64,000 nucleotides of DNA from Ceratotherium simum simum (taxonomy: Eukaryota; Chordata; Mammalia; Perissodactyla; Rhinocerotidae). The position numbers and the translations under genes are program-made. The notes below the pieces were generated by a model, which was given only the letters and a program-made list of their open reading frames with translations, made no database searches and was not told the DNA's origin. Of the stretch, positions 1 to 14,000 are shown piece after piece. How positions within the stretch are numbered: position 1 is the stretch's first letter; the number at the start of each line of letters is the position of its first letter. The stretch is taken from contig NW_004454261.1 in assembly GCF_000283155.1 (NCBI RefSeq), positions 249,858 to 313,857 on the forward strand, read 5' to 3'.

Positions 1-260
1 TGAGGGAGGAGGAGGTCCTGTCTGAGGGGGGAGGAGGTCCTGTCTGAGGGGGGAGGAGGTCCTGTCTGAGGGGGGAGGAGGTCCCTGTCTGAGGGGAGAA
101 GAGGTCCTGTCTGAGGGGGGAGGAGGTCCCTGTCTGAGGGGAGAAGAGGTCCTGCCTGAGGGGGGAGGAGGTCCCTGTCTGAGGGGAGAGGAGGTCCTGT
201 CTGAGGGAGGAGGAGGTCCCTGTCTGAGGGAGGAGAAGGTCCCTGTCTGAAGAGGGAGGA
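1..260. repeat. Minisatellite, intron 17 of C3-A
   Basis: About 11 units of roughly 22-32 bp with core GGAGGAGGTCCTGTCTGAGG. It matches the array in intron 17 of copy B (57715-58775), so it predates the gene duplication. Array continues left of the window. Confidence 0.9.
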
Positions 261-1264
261 GGCCTTCAGATGAGGTGCTAGTTGATCCAGGTCAGAGGGA
301 AAGAGAAGGACCTAGTCTAACGGGGGAGGATTCCTTGCCTGACGGCAAAGGAGTTTTCTTCCTGGGACAGTCATCCTAGTCCTTCCCCCATCAGTCTGAA
401 GTTGGACATTGCCAGTGACCAGGACATCTGTAACCTGAGGGAAAGTTCTAGATGATGGAGTTTGTCACTCTGGTTGCCAATAGGAAGACAAAGATGGATT
501 CTAAGCTTGCCTTTGACAAAGAAAATGAATTTATGTTGCCTTCCAAAGAGAGGTGTCTACCTAGATGCCTATCAACATTCATTCATTCATTCATCATTCA
601 TTCAGTTCTAGATAAGACAAAACAGGTACATTCTTGAAACTTTACATCTCAGGTCAAATACATCTTATGCAAAGCCAGGAGATTTTTTTCTTATAATAAG
701 CTCAGTTAACCAAAACTGGAATGGTCTTCACCACGCAGTGGCATTTACAGAATTGACAGGAGTCCTAACTGCCATTTGCTGAAATGCTTTGAGCCCAGTG
801 TGGCCTGATCTCTCCTTTTCTTAAATATCTTTTGCTGGTCTTAATCAGAGAAATACCCTCCACGAGGATGGGCATTGTCAAAACTGAATGTCTAGAGGGT
901 GCTCTTCAGACAGCCTAGAACCTTCATGAGGGTCACCTTAGCAAGTTCACAGTCATTGTAACCTGTCCAGATTTCTCTTCTTAACCATTATGTGCAAAAT
1001 GGTCATTGCTTTGGTGATGGTTCTAATAAGCCTTTGGAACATTGCTTGGGTACCTCCTGTCATCTTCATGGGAGACTGGAAATTGTGTTGATCTAATTGG
1101 GTTCCAAGAGCGAAGGCAATGTGAGCGGCTCTTGAAATTGAGGGAAATTACATTATCAATTACAAGATGAAAAGTACCAAAAGAGAATACCTTTGCTTAA
1201 AAACTAAGGAATATTGGGGAAACTCACAGCGGCAGGCTGGCAGACCAAAGTAAAAATAATCATC
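261..1264. other. Intron 17 of C3-A, no recognised element
   Basis: Moderate-GC sequence with a short (CATT)n run near 576-603. No gene or clear repeat recognised. It has no counterpart in intron 17 of copy B. Confidence 0.5.
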
Positions 1265-1785
1265 TCATCTCCTTTTATTTTTTTCTTGAAACACTCTCAA
1301 AATTACAGAAAAATTTGAAATACAGATAAAAAACATTTTCCCCCTGAATTGTTTAATGCCCCAACACCCACCAATAGTTTAGTGTGGATTTTCTAGAAGC
1401 AAAGATAATCTCCTACAAAACCACAGCGCAACCACCAGAATTAGGACATTAAGGTTGATTCATTACCACCAGCAAATCCTCAGACCCCATTCAAGTTTCG
1501 CCAGGTTTTTTTTTTTTTTTTTTTTCCCCAATCCTGTATAGGAAAAGTGTCTAGTCCAGAATCCCAGTTTGCATTTACTGGCGGGGTCTCTCTAGTCTCC
1601 CTGAATCTGTCCAATCCCTAGCAGTACCTCTGTCTTTCTGTGACTTTCATGTTCTTGACGTGTATTAAGTATACAGGCCAGATATTTTGGGATTGTCCCA
1701 CAATTTGGGTCTGTTTTATGTTTCTTCATGATCACATTCAGGTTTTGCATTTTTGGCGATACTGTCATAGAAGAGATATTATGTG
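1265..1785 (-). mobile_element. Old L1M-type LINE fragment
   Basis: Contains 'GTGACTTTCATGTTCTTGA' and other blocks common to old L1 3' regions, with an internal poly-T at 1508-1525. The part from 1450 on is shared with copy B (58785-59110); it stops abruptly at 1785 where copy B continues. Confidence 0.55.
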
Positions 1786-1929
1786 ACTGGGCTCCCGAAA
1801 GTCATCATGCGGCCATGGGTGTGTTTCGCTGCTAGGAACCCCTCCAGGGCTGTAGAGATGAGTATTTAAGGGTGCAGTGGGGAAAGTGGGTCTGTTCTAA
1901 ACCCGGATTGTCCCCCCACTCCTTCACAG

Positions 1930-2038
1930 GTGACCTGGATGAAGATATAATCCCAGAAGAGGACATCATTTCCCGAAGCCAGTTCCCTGAGAGTTGGCTG
2001 TGGACCATTGAGGAATTAAAAGAACCAGAGAAAAATGG
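1930..2038 (+). CDS. C3: C3-A exon 18 (alpha'NT)
   Basis: 109 nt with CACAG acceptor and GTAAAA donor. Begins with the last two bases of Ser749, the residue exposed when convertase removes C3a. Encodes the acidic stretch [11 protein letters not shown], a region known to contact factor B, factor H and CR1, then FPESWLW. Ends EKNG where copy B reads EKKG. Differs from copy B at 4 of 109 bases, 3 of them silent. Confidence 0.96.
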
Positions 2039-5000
2039 GTAAAACTAGGACACCCCCTGTTTTAACCCACCTCCAGGCCAGCTCCTGTCAACACACCGGA
2101 TCAGGGGTCCGGCCCCGTTGCCTAGTGGTTAAGTTCAGTGCAATTCGCTTTGGCGGCCCAGGTTCACGGGTTCGGATCCCAGGCACATGGACCTACACCA
2201 CTCACCAACCATGCTGTGGCAGCAACCCACATACAACATAGAGGAAGATTGGCACAGATGTTAGCTCAGGACTAATTTTCCTCAAGCAAAAAAAGAGGAA
2301 GGTTGGCCACAGATGTTGGCTCACGGTGAATCTTCCTTAGGAAAAAAAAAAAAACCCAGATCAGACCATTTAATTTGCATGCACCTCCAATCCCCCATCT
2401 TTTCTGTGGAACACAGTCTAGCCTAGAAAAAACAGGAATTGGGCTACCTACGTGTGCCCCACTCCAACCGGTCCTTTAGGGCCCCTCCATACCAGCTCTC
2501 CCCCTCCACCCTGCTAGATGCCTTCTGCTGATGCCCCCTCTTCTACCCCATCCAGAATCTCCACCAAGATCATGAACGTGTTTTTGAAAGACTCCATCAC
2601 CACCTGGGAGATTCTGGCTGTGAGCTTGTCAGACAAGAAAGGTGAGGGAAGATGGTGGCCCCGTCCACAGGAGGCAGGACCCCAGGGCTCCTGGGCATTT
2701 TCTCATCCCATCCAAAAGCCTCTGTTGCCTGGTGGCTTGTACCTTGTCCCCTGGTTACTGGAGGGGCGTCAGAGTCTAGACTGTGGGTGACGTAGTCAGC
2801 GCTTTTTGTAAACAGATTTTATTTGTAGAGCAGTTTTAGTTTCACAGCACAATTGAGTGGAAAGTACGGAGATTTCCCACATACTCCCTGCCCACCCCCT
2901 CACACGCACAGCTTCCCCCACTCTCCACATCCCACACAATCGACGAACCACATGGACATGTCCTTATCACCCCAAATTCATACTTAACATGAGGGTTCAC
3001 TTGGTGTCGTACATTCTATGGATTTGGACAAACGTATAATGACATGTATCCACCATTACTGTATCATACAGAATAATTTGCAGCAGCAAAAACTTTTTTC
3101 AATGAGTGTGAGCCATTATTGTTATTATTATTGGAGTCAAACATTTTAGAGATCAAAGGGTAGATGCCTTTTGGAGATGCATAGACACTTCCTTAAATAA
3201 TACAAATCATGCATCAGACTCATTCCTTTTTTTAATTAATAGTTTATTAAACAGTCTTAGGTTTACAGAAACAATTGAGCAACGAGTACAGAGAATTGCC
3301 ACACACCCCTCACTTTCCCAAAATTCCCGTCTTCAACTCCTGTTTGCATTAATGTGGTTGGGCCCTTGGTTACAATCAATGGGCCGATCTTGATATGTTA
3401 TGATTAACTGGAGGCTACAGTTTAGGGTTCACTCTTGGTGTTACATTCTGTGGGTTTAGACAAATGTATCACAACACGTAGTCACCATTACAGTATCACA
3501 CAGAATAATTGTATCTCTGCCTTAAAATTGACACAAATTGGGTGTCAGAACTCAATGCTTTTTAGTTTTCTTTCCATCGTTCTACCTCATTCCAGAAGAA
3601 AAGCTAAGTCTGGTGCCAGGATTCCATCACCTCCTCTCCAATTCTTGTTTAACTCCTTTCTTTAAACAAAGAGGGGGGAAGGGGTCTAGCTTTCTGCAGA
3701 CAATGCAAATTAGCCAATATTTAACAAAACTCTTTTGTTTTCCTTGGGGTAACTTCCTATTTATGGCACAAGAAGCTGGATATCTCGTGTACTGTAGTCA
3801 TACCACATTAAATGTGAGTTTAAAAAATGTGAAAACAAATAGTAGGTAAGAAAGGTAAATAGCACCAGTGACTACAGCAGACTCCCTGAGGGTGATGAGT
3901 AAAGGGCTATAGGTTGGAAAATAAGGATTTTGTTCAAGCCTCTGATTATTTTTTTTTTCACCATTGAAGAATAAGCAAAAAAAAATTATTAAATCTTAAT
4001 AGATTTCTTAGTGTGACAATATTTTTAATGTGGTAGCGTTTTTGCAAATTTCACTTGCATCAAAATTTTGCTCAAATTTGATCTGATAACTATTGTGTCA
4101 CAAGTAACCATGTTTTTAGCATCATTTTTGCTCAGTGTAGATCGGCACTGTGCAATAAAAATCTTATGTGAGCCACATACGTCATTTAAATTTTCTGGTA
4201 GAACCATAAAAAAAAGTAGGTAAAATCAATTTTAGTAATGCATTTTACTTAACCCAAATATATTATTTTACATTTATATACTTACTTGACCCATAATATT
4301 ATTGTTTTGAGATTTGGTAAAAATTTGCAAAACCACTACAATACTAATAATAATGTTACAATAATAAATCCATTAATAGTCAAGAATAATCTACTAATAT
4401 ATCAAAATCATGAATGATATATTTTACTTTTATTTCTACCAAGCCTTTGAAATCTGGCATGTATTTCATACTTACAGGGCACGTCAATTAGGATTTCTAT
4501 CTTGTCCTTGGAAATACTTTGATCTGTATCTTAGGATTTGTAAAATTCATAGTTGAAAAGATAGATTGGCATATCCAATCTGTTCCAAACATACTTAAAA
4601 GTTTTCCAATCGCTGAGTCAAGCATCATTTTAAAAATTGAGATATAACTCACATACCATAAAGGTCACCCTTTGAACAATTTAGTGGGTTTTAGTATATT
4701 CATAATGAATAGTGGTTTTTAAGTTTAATTCTGAGTTAATTAAATGAAATAAAAGAAGGAGTCCAGTGCCCACTCGAGCTAGCCACATTTCAAGTGCCCA
4801 GTGACCACAAGGGACTTGAGGCTACCATTCTAGAGAGTGCAGATATGGACCCTTCAATTATGGCTTCTTCCCTCCTGCACATCTATCTTGGAGTAAAATT
4901 ACAAAGAAATGAGAATCACTAAATCATGGCAACTCCCAGCCCCCACCACCATCTGTAATTTATCACCATTAGCATTGTTTAGTCTCTGGGCTTCTGCAAA

Positions 5001-8000
5001 GACAGGCCAGGCTTGGGACAGCTCCTGTGGTCAGGGGTAAGCACTGAGACCCTGGGAGGGGCAGGAACTTGGACTCAAACTTGGACCTTGTCGACCCTGC
5101 CCACCTGCCACCACTGACACTCCATGTTCCGTTTCTCCCCGGGCAGGGATCTGCGTGGCTGACCCCTATGAGGTCACAGTGATGCAAGACTTCTTCATTG
5201 ACCTGCGGCTACCCTACTCCGTTGTGCGCAATGAGCAAGTGGAGATCCGAGCTGTTCTCTACAACTACCGGGAGGCGGAGGAGCTCAAGGTGAGCTCTGG
5301 GATGGAGGGGGCACGGTGGGGGGAATGGAGGGGGGAAGTGTGGCACACGCCCCTGACCCATACTCTCTGCCTCCTGCAGGTGAGGGTGGAACTCCTCCAC
5401 AATCCAGCCTTCTGCAGCCTGGCCACCGCCAAGAGGCGCCACCAGCAGACTGTGACCATCCCGCCCAAGTCCTCGCTGGCTGTGCCTTATGTCATTGTGC
5501 CCTTGAAGATTGGCCTACAGGAGGTGGAGGTCAAGGCTGCTGTCTATCACCACTTCATCAGCGATGGTGTCAAGAAGACCCTGAAGGTCGTGGTGAGTCT
5601 TTGGGGCACCTGCTGCCCCTTGTCCTTCAGGAAAGGCTCCTGTCCTCCCTGTGCTGTCAACCCAGTTTGGAGACCCAGGCTCTGAGACCTGAAGGGTGTC
5701 CACTGTCCAGCACGGGAAATTTAGGAGTCCTAGAAGTTCAGAAGCAGGGCCAGGATGAGGGTGAGCCAAGTGAGGCACTCACCTCGGGCACAGAATTTTA
5801 AAGGGTGCCCAAAAGCTCAGTAATAAAGACCAATAATATATTTTTTCCTTAAAATATATTTTAATATTAAATATGACATTTTGTAACACATTTCAGTATA
5901 GGAGTTTTCTTTTGACTTTAAAAATCTCAAGGAAACATATTTCCCAGAATAATTTTATAAAGCGATAATATACCATGCAAGAACATAGGAAACTTCTGTT
6001 TTTACCTATGATTTTTACCCTGAAAAGGTACATTAACTTATTTTACCCTTAAAAAGTAATTAAAAGTAAATTAACTATTGCCCACAGTGTGGAACACGTT
6101 CAAAAATAATGAGATAAAATCATCAATAAAAAGGAGTCTTTTATCACCTCTTATTAATATTTTAAAGCAAGATGTGAGATCATGAACAAGATCAATAATA
6201 TTTCAATGCAATATTTCAGGAAATCAAAATTAATGGCAAAAATATCTGTGATGAACAAAATATCAAAATTTTAAACAGAGACAGGATCTGACAGTATCAA
6301 ACCAAGGAATCCTGGAGCATGAAGCAAAAGGAAAAATGAGCGCCCCCGTAGATGTGCCTATGTGTATTTTTTGTGTGTGTGTGAGGAAGATCAGCCCTGA
6401 GCTAACATCCATGCTAATCCTCCTCTTTTTGCTGAGGAAGACCGGCTCTGAGCTAACATCTATTGCCAATCCTCCTCCCTTTTTTTTCCCCAAAGCCCCA
6501 GTAGATAGTTGTATGTCACAGTTGCACATCCTTCTAGTTGTTGTATGTGGGACGCGGCCTCAGCATGGCCGGAGAAGCGGTGCGTTGGTGCACGCCGGGA
6601 TCCGAACCCGGGCCGCCAGTAGCAGAGCGCACACACTTAACCGCTAAGCCATGGGGCCGGCCTCGCCTATGTGTATTTTTTAATGCTTAATTTTTCCCCA
6701 AAATGTTAAAGTAGTTGAGAAAAATACTGAAACACTGAAAGCCAAATGTATTAAAACTGACAGTGTAATTTTACATTGAAATGTTTTATTTATACCCAAA
6801 CCAGAATTTACTATAATTTTCCCTTCCTGGCTTTAAGGGAAGCAAACTCATATTTTTTCAACTACGTTAATGTTCTGGAAGAAAATTAGCCATTAAAAAA
6901 TACCTAAAAATGTATTTTTAGGGGCACATGTTTTTCCTTTTGCCTCTGGCTCCAATTTGGCTCAGCATGGCACTGGTGGGGAGAAAGCCCAGCACTGTGC
7001 TAGAGCCTGCATGGCCCAGCTCCCAAGAGCCAGTGTGCCCACTACTTCCCAATTCTGCACTCACTCTCACTGGTAGCTTGAAATCCATCATGGCGGAGAT
7101 ATTTATACCATGGAAATTGGCAGTGCCACAAATCAGCATCTTTTCTTCCTGCAAAGCTGGATGTTAAATATTTACCAGCATGCCAGTGGAGGAAATTCAG
7201 TCTGCAAAGGAAAGTTTGGGCCTTATTACCAGATGAAAGGAGAATAGGTTCTGGGAAGGCAAAAACAGCTGCTGTCCACCATGGAGGCTTATCCGTAGAC
7301 ACATGAGAGCTTGAGTTGGGCCTTTGATACTAATTAAGATAGCTCCAGTTTTAATTGAGTGCTTACTATATGCTAGGCTCTGTGCTAAGTATTTATGCAC
7401 ATTCTTTTATTTATTTTATTTATTTTTATTATTATTTACTTATTACTTACTATTTGTTTCCATTTTACTTTTTAAATTTCTCTTATTTTTAAAATTTCTC
7501 TTATTTTTAAATTTATTTTATTTTAAAAATTTATTTTCTTTTATTCTATTCATCCCATTGAGAAGCAGTGGGTTAAAAACAGACTCTGGAGCCAGACTAT
7601 AAGGTTCAAACCCCAGTTCTGTTCTACTAGCTGTGTGACCTTGGGCAAGTTACTTCACCTCTCTGTACTGGTTTCCCCATCTTTAAAATGGGAGTCATAT
7701 GCGCAGAACCCACCCCACCGGGTTGTTGTTGTGGAAATTAATAAAAGAAACTGTAACTATATTGGAGTCAGGAAGGCCTGTATGGGGAGCTCTCATGGCT
7801 CCCAGTCACACAGCTAAGACAGGGTGAATGCCATCATGCCTCTGCTACAGTAATCCCCAGGACAACAGTGCCCTGCTGACCAGCTGTCTGTCTGTCTGTC
7901 CCTTCATTCACCCAACCCCTCCTTCCCCCAACACCATCCAGCCGGAAGGAATCAGAGTCAACAAAACCGTGGCCATTCGCACACTGGATCCAGAACACAA

Positions 8001-11000
8001 GGGCCAAAGTGAGTCAGCCACTGGACAGGGGGTGGGACCTGGGGGGTGGTGCAGGGTGTGGTGGGAGGGGGCTGGTGCCATTGGGGTCTCCCATTCATCT
8101 GGCAGATGGAGTGCAGCGAGAAGAAGTCCCTGCTGCAGACCTCAGCAACCAAGTCCCAGACACAGAGTCAGAGACCAAGATCCTCCTGCAAGGTGAGATG
8201 CTCTTGGCCCTGAGCACATGGGGCCCAGGAAGGTGTCAGGGGGGCTGTGACCCCCTGAAGAAAACCCAATTCCTTCTATTCTGGGGATGTTTAACCATCG
8301 CGCCTCCCTCCTACACTTCAGCTAGAACAACTCCTCCCTGATTTGTTTTATAAAAGCCTCCAGGCAGTATTTAGTTCAGCAAATAGCTTTCACTGATGAA
8401 GACATTTAAATGAGAAACTGTGTAGTTTGACAGCAGAAATTCTGGAACCAATTGCCCAGGAAGGAGGACTGGGGCAAGAAGGGACAAGAAGGAGCTCGAA
8501 AGGCACCTTGCAACCTGTGAGCTGTAAGGTTTTGAGGAGAGACCCTTGGTTTCCTCATCTGTGATGGGGGAGAATAATAGTATCTATATCTAAGGTTGTT
8601 GGGAGGATTAAATGAGATACTATATGGTGTTCTCTTAGAACAGAGCCTGGCAAATAGCATTAAGCACATATTAGTAGTCATGACTATTGTTACTGGAGTT
8701 AATTTACCACTGGTGTCACAAGAGGACCCAGGACTGGAGTGCCCCTGTGAAGCACAAGCCCTCACCCCCACAAAGGCAGACCTCCCCCCCTCCAGCCACT
8801 GAGTCATACAGCTCTGCCTGCTATCACATGCCCCCCAGCTGTCTCTGACCCCTTGGCCCTCGCTGGTCGGAGCCTGAGAACAGTGGGGGCAGCCCCGACC
8901 CTCCCATCCCACCCCACACCATGGTGGGTCACCTGGCCTGAGTGCCGACCTCCCGCCCGGCTGCAGGGACCCCAGTGGCCCAGATGGCAGAAGACGCTGT
9001 CGAAGGGGAGCGTTTGAAGCACCTCATTGTGACCCCCTCGGGCTGCGGGGAGCAGAACATGATGGGCATGACACCCACGGTCATCGCAGTGCATTACCTG
9101 GACCACACCGAGCAGTGGGAGAAGTTCGGTCTGGAGAAGCGACGGGAGGCCTTGGAGCTCATCAAAAAGGGTATGTGCCCCCGCGCCTCTTAGAGACACA
9201 ACCCACCTGCTCCCTCTTTGAGCTTTACCTTCCCTGAGACTCTGCCTCCTATCGAGGGTCCGCCCTTCTCTGAGACCCCCTGACCCCTTTGAGCCCCCTC
9301 TCGGAGCTCCTTCCCCCACTGAGGCCCTTGCCCCCAAACCCCCTTGAGGACCCTCCACTCTCTGAACCCCGTCTCCTCTGAGAACTCCTTCCCCTCCCTT
9401 TCTCTGGTCCCTAACCCCATCTAAGTCCTACCCCCCTTTAAGCTCCCCTCCCTACCAGACATCCCTCCCCTGCCCTGAGCCCCCTCTTTCCTCTCTGAAC
9501 CCCTGTCCCCCCCCCATAGAATCCTTGAACCTCTCTAAACCCCTTGTCCCCTGCCTGGCGACACACCAGCCACACCCTCCACTCAGCCCCTGTTCCTCTG
9601 GCGACATTTCTCCCTTCTCTGCAGGGTACACCCAGCAGCTGGCCTTCAGACAACCCAGCTCAGCATTTGCAGCCTTCCAGAACCGGCCAGCCAGCACCTG
9701 GTGAGTCGCCACGGTCTGCTTGCCCATCCTGGGCTTGTACACCCCTGATCAGGGCCTGGATCCCGGCCTGTGGTGGTCTAGGGAGCCTCGCCCACACAGC
9801 CCTCTGCGACTGGATCCCTCCACCAGCAGAGTCAAGGCACCCGCTGGCTGAGTGACCTGCAATTATCAAGCGTTAATCACCCACTGCATGCAGTATTGGG
9901 TCGTGAGCCCTGGGAAGGGAAATCAGCCCTGCCCCTCTCTGCTCATTGGCTGCCTGGGATGTCCGTCTCTGGATCCCAGAGCCGATTGGCTCACGCTCTG
10001 TGCCCGCCTCCAGGCTGACAGCCTACGTGGTCAAGGTCTTCTCTATGGCCTCCAACCTCATCGCCATCGACTCCCAGGTCCTCTGCGGGGCTGTCAAATG
10101 GCTGATCCTGCAGAAGCAGAAGCCGGATGGAGTCTTCCAGGAGGATGGTCCCGTGATACATCAAGAAATGATTGTAAGAGGCAGGAATTCAGGGCAGGCT
10201 GGGGAAGAGGGGCACCTAAGCCTCACAGGATGGAGAGGATAAAGACTCCCCCATCTGCACACTGCCCAATTTGCTGTAGTGGGGGCGGGGGGACCAGGGA
10301 AATAAAGGAGCCAAGAGTGTCATTCCTCCTTTGCAAAAACCTGGTGAGTCCTGCAGAGTCCAATGCAAAATGAAAGTCCCTTGGTTCCCCATTGCCCTTA
10401 AAATAAACACAGACACAGAACTCTTTAGGCCTGTGGTTCTCAAAGTGTGGTCCCCAGGCCAGCAGTATCAGCATCCACCTGCAAACTTCTTAGAAATGCA
10501 CCTTCTTGGGCTGGACTCCAGATGCACTGAATCAGAAACTTAAGGGGCGGGGCCTAGGAATCAGAATTTTAACAAGCCCACTGAGGTGATGCTGATGAGC
10601 GTGTAAGCTGGAGAACCCCTGCCTTAGCCTGCCTTTTCAGGCTTCCAGCCTCAGCCTTGCCCTCTGTCTCCACACTCCATCTGTACTGCTAGGAGCCTTG
10701 CTGTCTCCAGTCACAGGGCCTTTGCACATGCAGTTCCCACTGCCTGGCATGCTAACCCCTGCCCTCTTTGAGAGTTGACTCCTACTCACTCTTCAGATCG
10801 TGGCTCCATCTGTCATCTCTCAGGAACACCTTTCCTAAACTGCCCAACTGAGTCATATTCCAACTATCCCTTCTCACTGCCTCATCCACTTCTCCTGCAC
10901 AGCACTCATCAGTTTGTAACTATATATCTGTTGGTAGGCTGGTTGGTTTGTGTCTGTCTACCCTATTAGACAGGGAGTTCTGTGAGGGCTGGGGCTGCTG

Positions 11001-14000
11001 CCTGTTTTTATCCACCATCGTATCCACAGCACCAGCGACATTTGCAGAATGAATGAATTCTAAAGAGTTTGGCCCTCCTGAAGAGACACTGGGGAGAGAA
11101 CCAGCCTTGCTTTGACCTGCTGATCCCACAGGGGGGGTTGGTTGGCATGTGGGGATACACTGATGACCTTATTCTTGCTTCCTGCTTCCCACTCTAGGGT
11201 GGCTTCCGGAAAGCCGAGGAGAAAGAGGTGGCCCTCACAGCCTTTGTTCTCATCGCACTGCAAGAGGCTAAAGATATTTGCGAGGGACAGGTCAACGTAA
11301 GTGTTCCCCATCCTCTCCCTCCCTCCTCTCCCTTAACCAAGGCATTTCTACTTTGGAGGGTGAGGTGTTGCATTCAGGAGGTTTCCTGTCCTCCCCAGTA
11401 CAATAACTGCCAGCACGTGGCCATGATAATGCCTAATATTTATTGGGTAATTAACACACTCATCTAAGAGCTTCACATATTTAAGTCTTGTAATCCTTCT
11501 AAAAGCCCAAGAAGTTGGCTACTCTTACTGTCCCCGGTTTACAGATGAGAAAACAAGACACAAAGAGATTAAAGATGGGGTCCTTTCTTCTTGCTTTACC
11601 ATTTTTAGAGAGTTTTAGCCAAGTTTAACAAAAGCCCCTTCAGCCTGCTTTCCACATCACTCCTACATAATCAGTACATTTGTATATTTTCTGTTTCTCT
11701 AAAGAAAACCCAAGACACAGAGCTAAAAAAACATTGAGACTATTTCCTCAGCCTGGGGGATCTTTCAGGAGATTTTCAAATGGGTCCATGACCCTAAACA
11801 AGAAATGATTTAAAATGTTGCCTCATCACTGTCCCCTTTTCCTCTGGTTTTGGTTTTGAAGCAGAGAAGCTTAGAAAGATGGGCTCCTGAGAGTCTGTAA
11901 TCGCTCCATCTGCTTTGTCCTGGGGTTTGAGAGGGGGTAGTTTGACCTTTAGCTTCCTGAGTGGGGAACTCCAGGATCCCACCTTCAACCAGCTGCTTCT
12001 CCCTCCTCAGGACCCCAGAAAAGAGATGGAGGGAAGGAGGCCAGTGAAGAGGGAAGCAAATACAGGGGCTGTTACCTTTAATGCCCAACAGGAACCTGGG
12101 CTTTTCTGGCTCAAACCTCGCAGATTTGAGACAAATTATCGTAGAAAAGAGACACGGCTACGGCTGTTGGGTCCAACATATCTCACTTCAAAGCCTGATT
12201 CTCAGGCCCTTCCCCCTGCTGGGTCTCAGTGTGTGCAACTGTAAAATGGATATGATAATCGTTGTATTTTTAAGGACTCTCTGAGTTGTCCTAGATGTAG
12301 CAAACATGTTACCTAGAATATGCAAAGATAGATGGGGGATTAAAGGACCCAAGAATTTATCAAGTGCAATGATGAAAGTGGCCTCATGGACTCTTCCAGA
12401 ATATTCTGTTCTCTCCTGTGTCCTTCATTGCCTTTTGCCCAATAATTCAGTTTTCCATGTCACCCATCCTGCCTGGCAGGAGGTGACTGCATTCTTTGGG
12501 GAAATAGCCAGACCAAGGCTAGAGCTTTCAGATTCCCAGGAACGGATGCTGATTGGCTCAGCCTGGGTCAGGTGATCACCCCTGAACCAATCAGCTGAGA
12601 CCAGGAAGTAGGTCTCATTGGGCAAATATGGCTGCTTCCACTCTGGCCATGTGAATGAAAGGGAGGAAAAAAAGTTCCTACAAAAGTCAAGGGTAGATGG
12701 AAGAGAGACAGCTGGGCAGGCAAAAGGATTAGATTCTACTGCAACATAGCAACATTATAATGGAGAATACCATAGGCTGTGGAATCAGACCGCTGGAGTT
12801 TAAATCAAGTGTGCTGGAACCAACTTGCAAAAGCCAATTGTTAAATTTCCAGGAATTTTGCAAGCTGGTTGTTAAACACAATCGTTATTAAAAATTAAAT
12901 TGTTTGGGCCGCCCCGTGGTGTAGCAGTTAGGTGTGTGCACTCTGCTGCTGGCGGCCCGGGTTTGGATCCCAGGCATGCACCGACACACTGCTTGTCACG
13001 CCATGCTGTGGCGCCCTCCCACATAAAGTGGAGGAAGATCAGCCCGGATATTAGCTCAGGGCCAGTCTTCCTTGGCAAAAAAAGAGGAGGATTGGCGTGG
13101 ATGTTAGCTCAGGTCTGATGTTCCTCACACACACACAAAAATAATAAAAAAAATAAAAATATAAAAATTAAATTGTTTACACTTACAGTTAAAGTAAACT
13201 GTAATCATTAAGCATTAAAAACAAAGATGATAAACACTTAAAATGCATCACTTCCTAATTATTTTACTATCTTTTATCATTATCTATGCTCATGTGGTTA
13301 TTTATGTCTATTGTATCCGTATGGCGGAAATACTATATAATAATGTGCTACTGCCCGTCTCTTCCCAACTCTATATTCATGACGCTGCATTGGTAGGTTG
13401 AAATCAGCCATGGTGGTATTTATACCGTGGAAATGAGAAAACACTACAAAGGGTGTCTTCCTCTGCCCCTCATCTCTCTGGGTCTCAGTATGCTCATCTG
13501 TGCAGTAGCAGTGATGATGAAAAGAGTACTTACCTCATAGGATTTTATGATGTTAATGAGTAGATATATGACTGGCACATAGTAAGTGCTGGTGATGATG
13601 ATGATGATGGTGATTGGATAAGAGGTGTTCCCAGTGGTGTGCTGGACCTGCTCATACTAGCTCACGAGTCCCTATTTAGGGCATCTCTTCCCCACTCCAT
13701 GTTCAGGGAAGTCACTTTGATAGCTTGAAATTGGCCCTGGTAGGAGTATTTACACCACAGTAATTGGCAATCTATAACCATCCCCTCCACCACTGGAGAG
13801 CTGGTTGTTAAACATCTACCAGCACACTACTGGGTATATAGACTACCCCAGGCACATAGTAGGTACCCAGCAACAAGGCAGCACACAGTTCTTAAAACAT
13901 CTGGGAAACCCTCAAAAAATAGGCAGATCCAAGACAGGTCCCAAGGACAGAAACCGTCCTGGTGCCTAGGAAGTAGTGCTTGTGTTATCCTTACCAGCTG

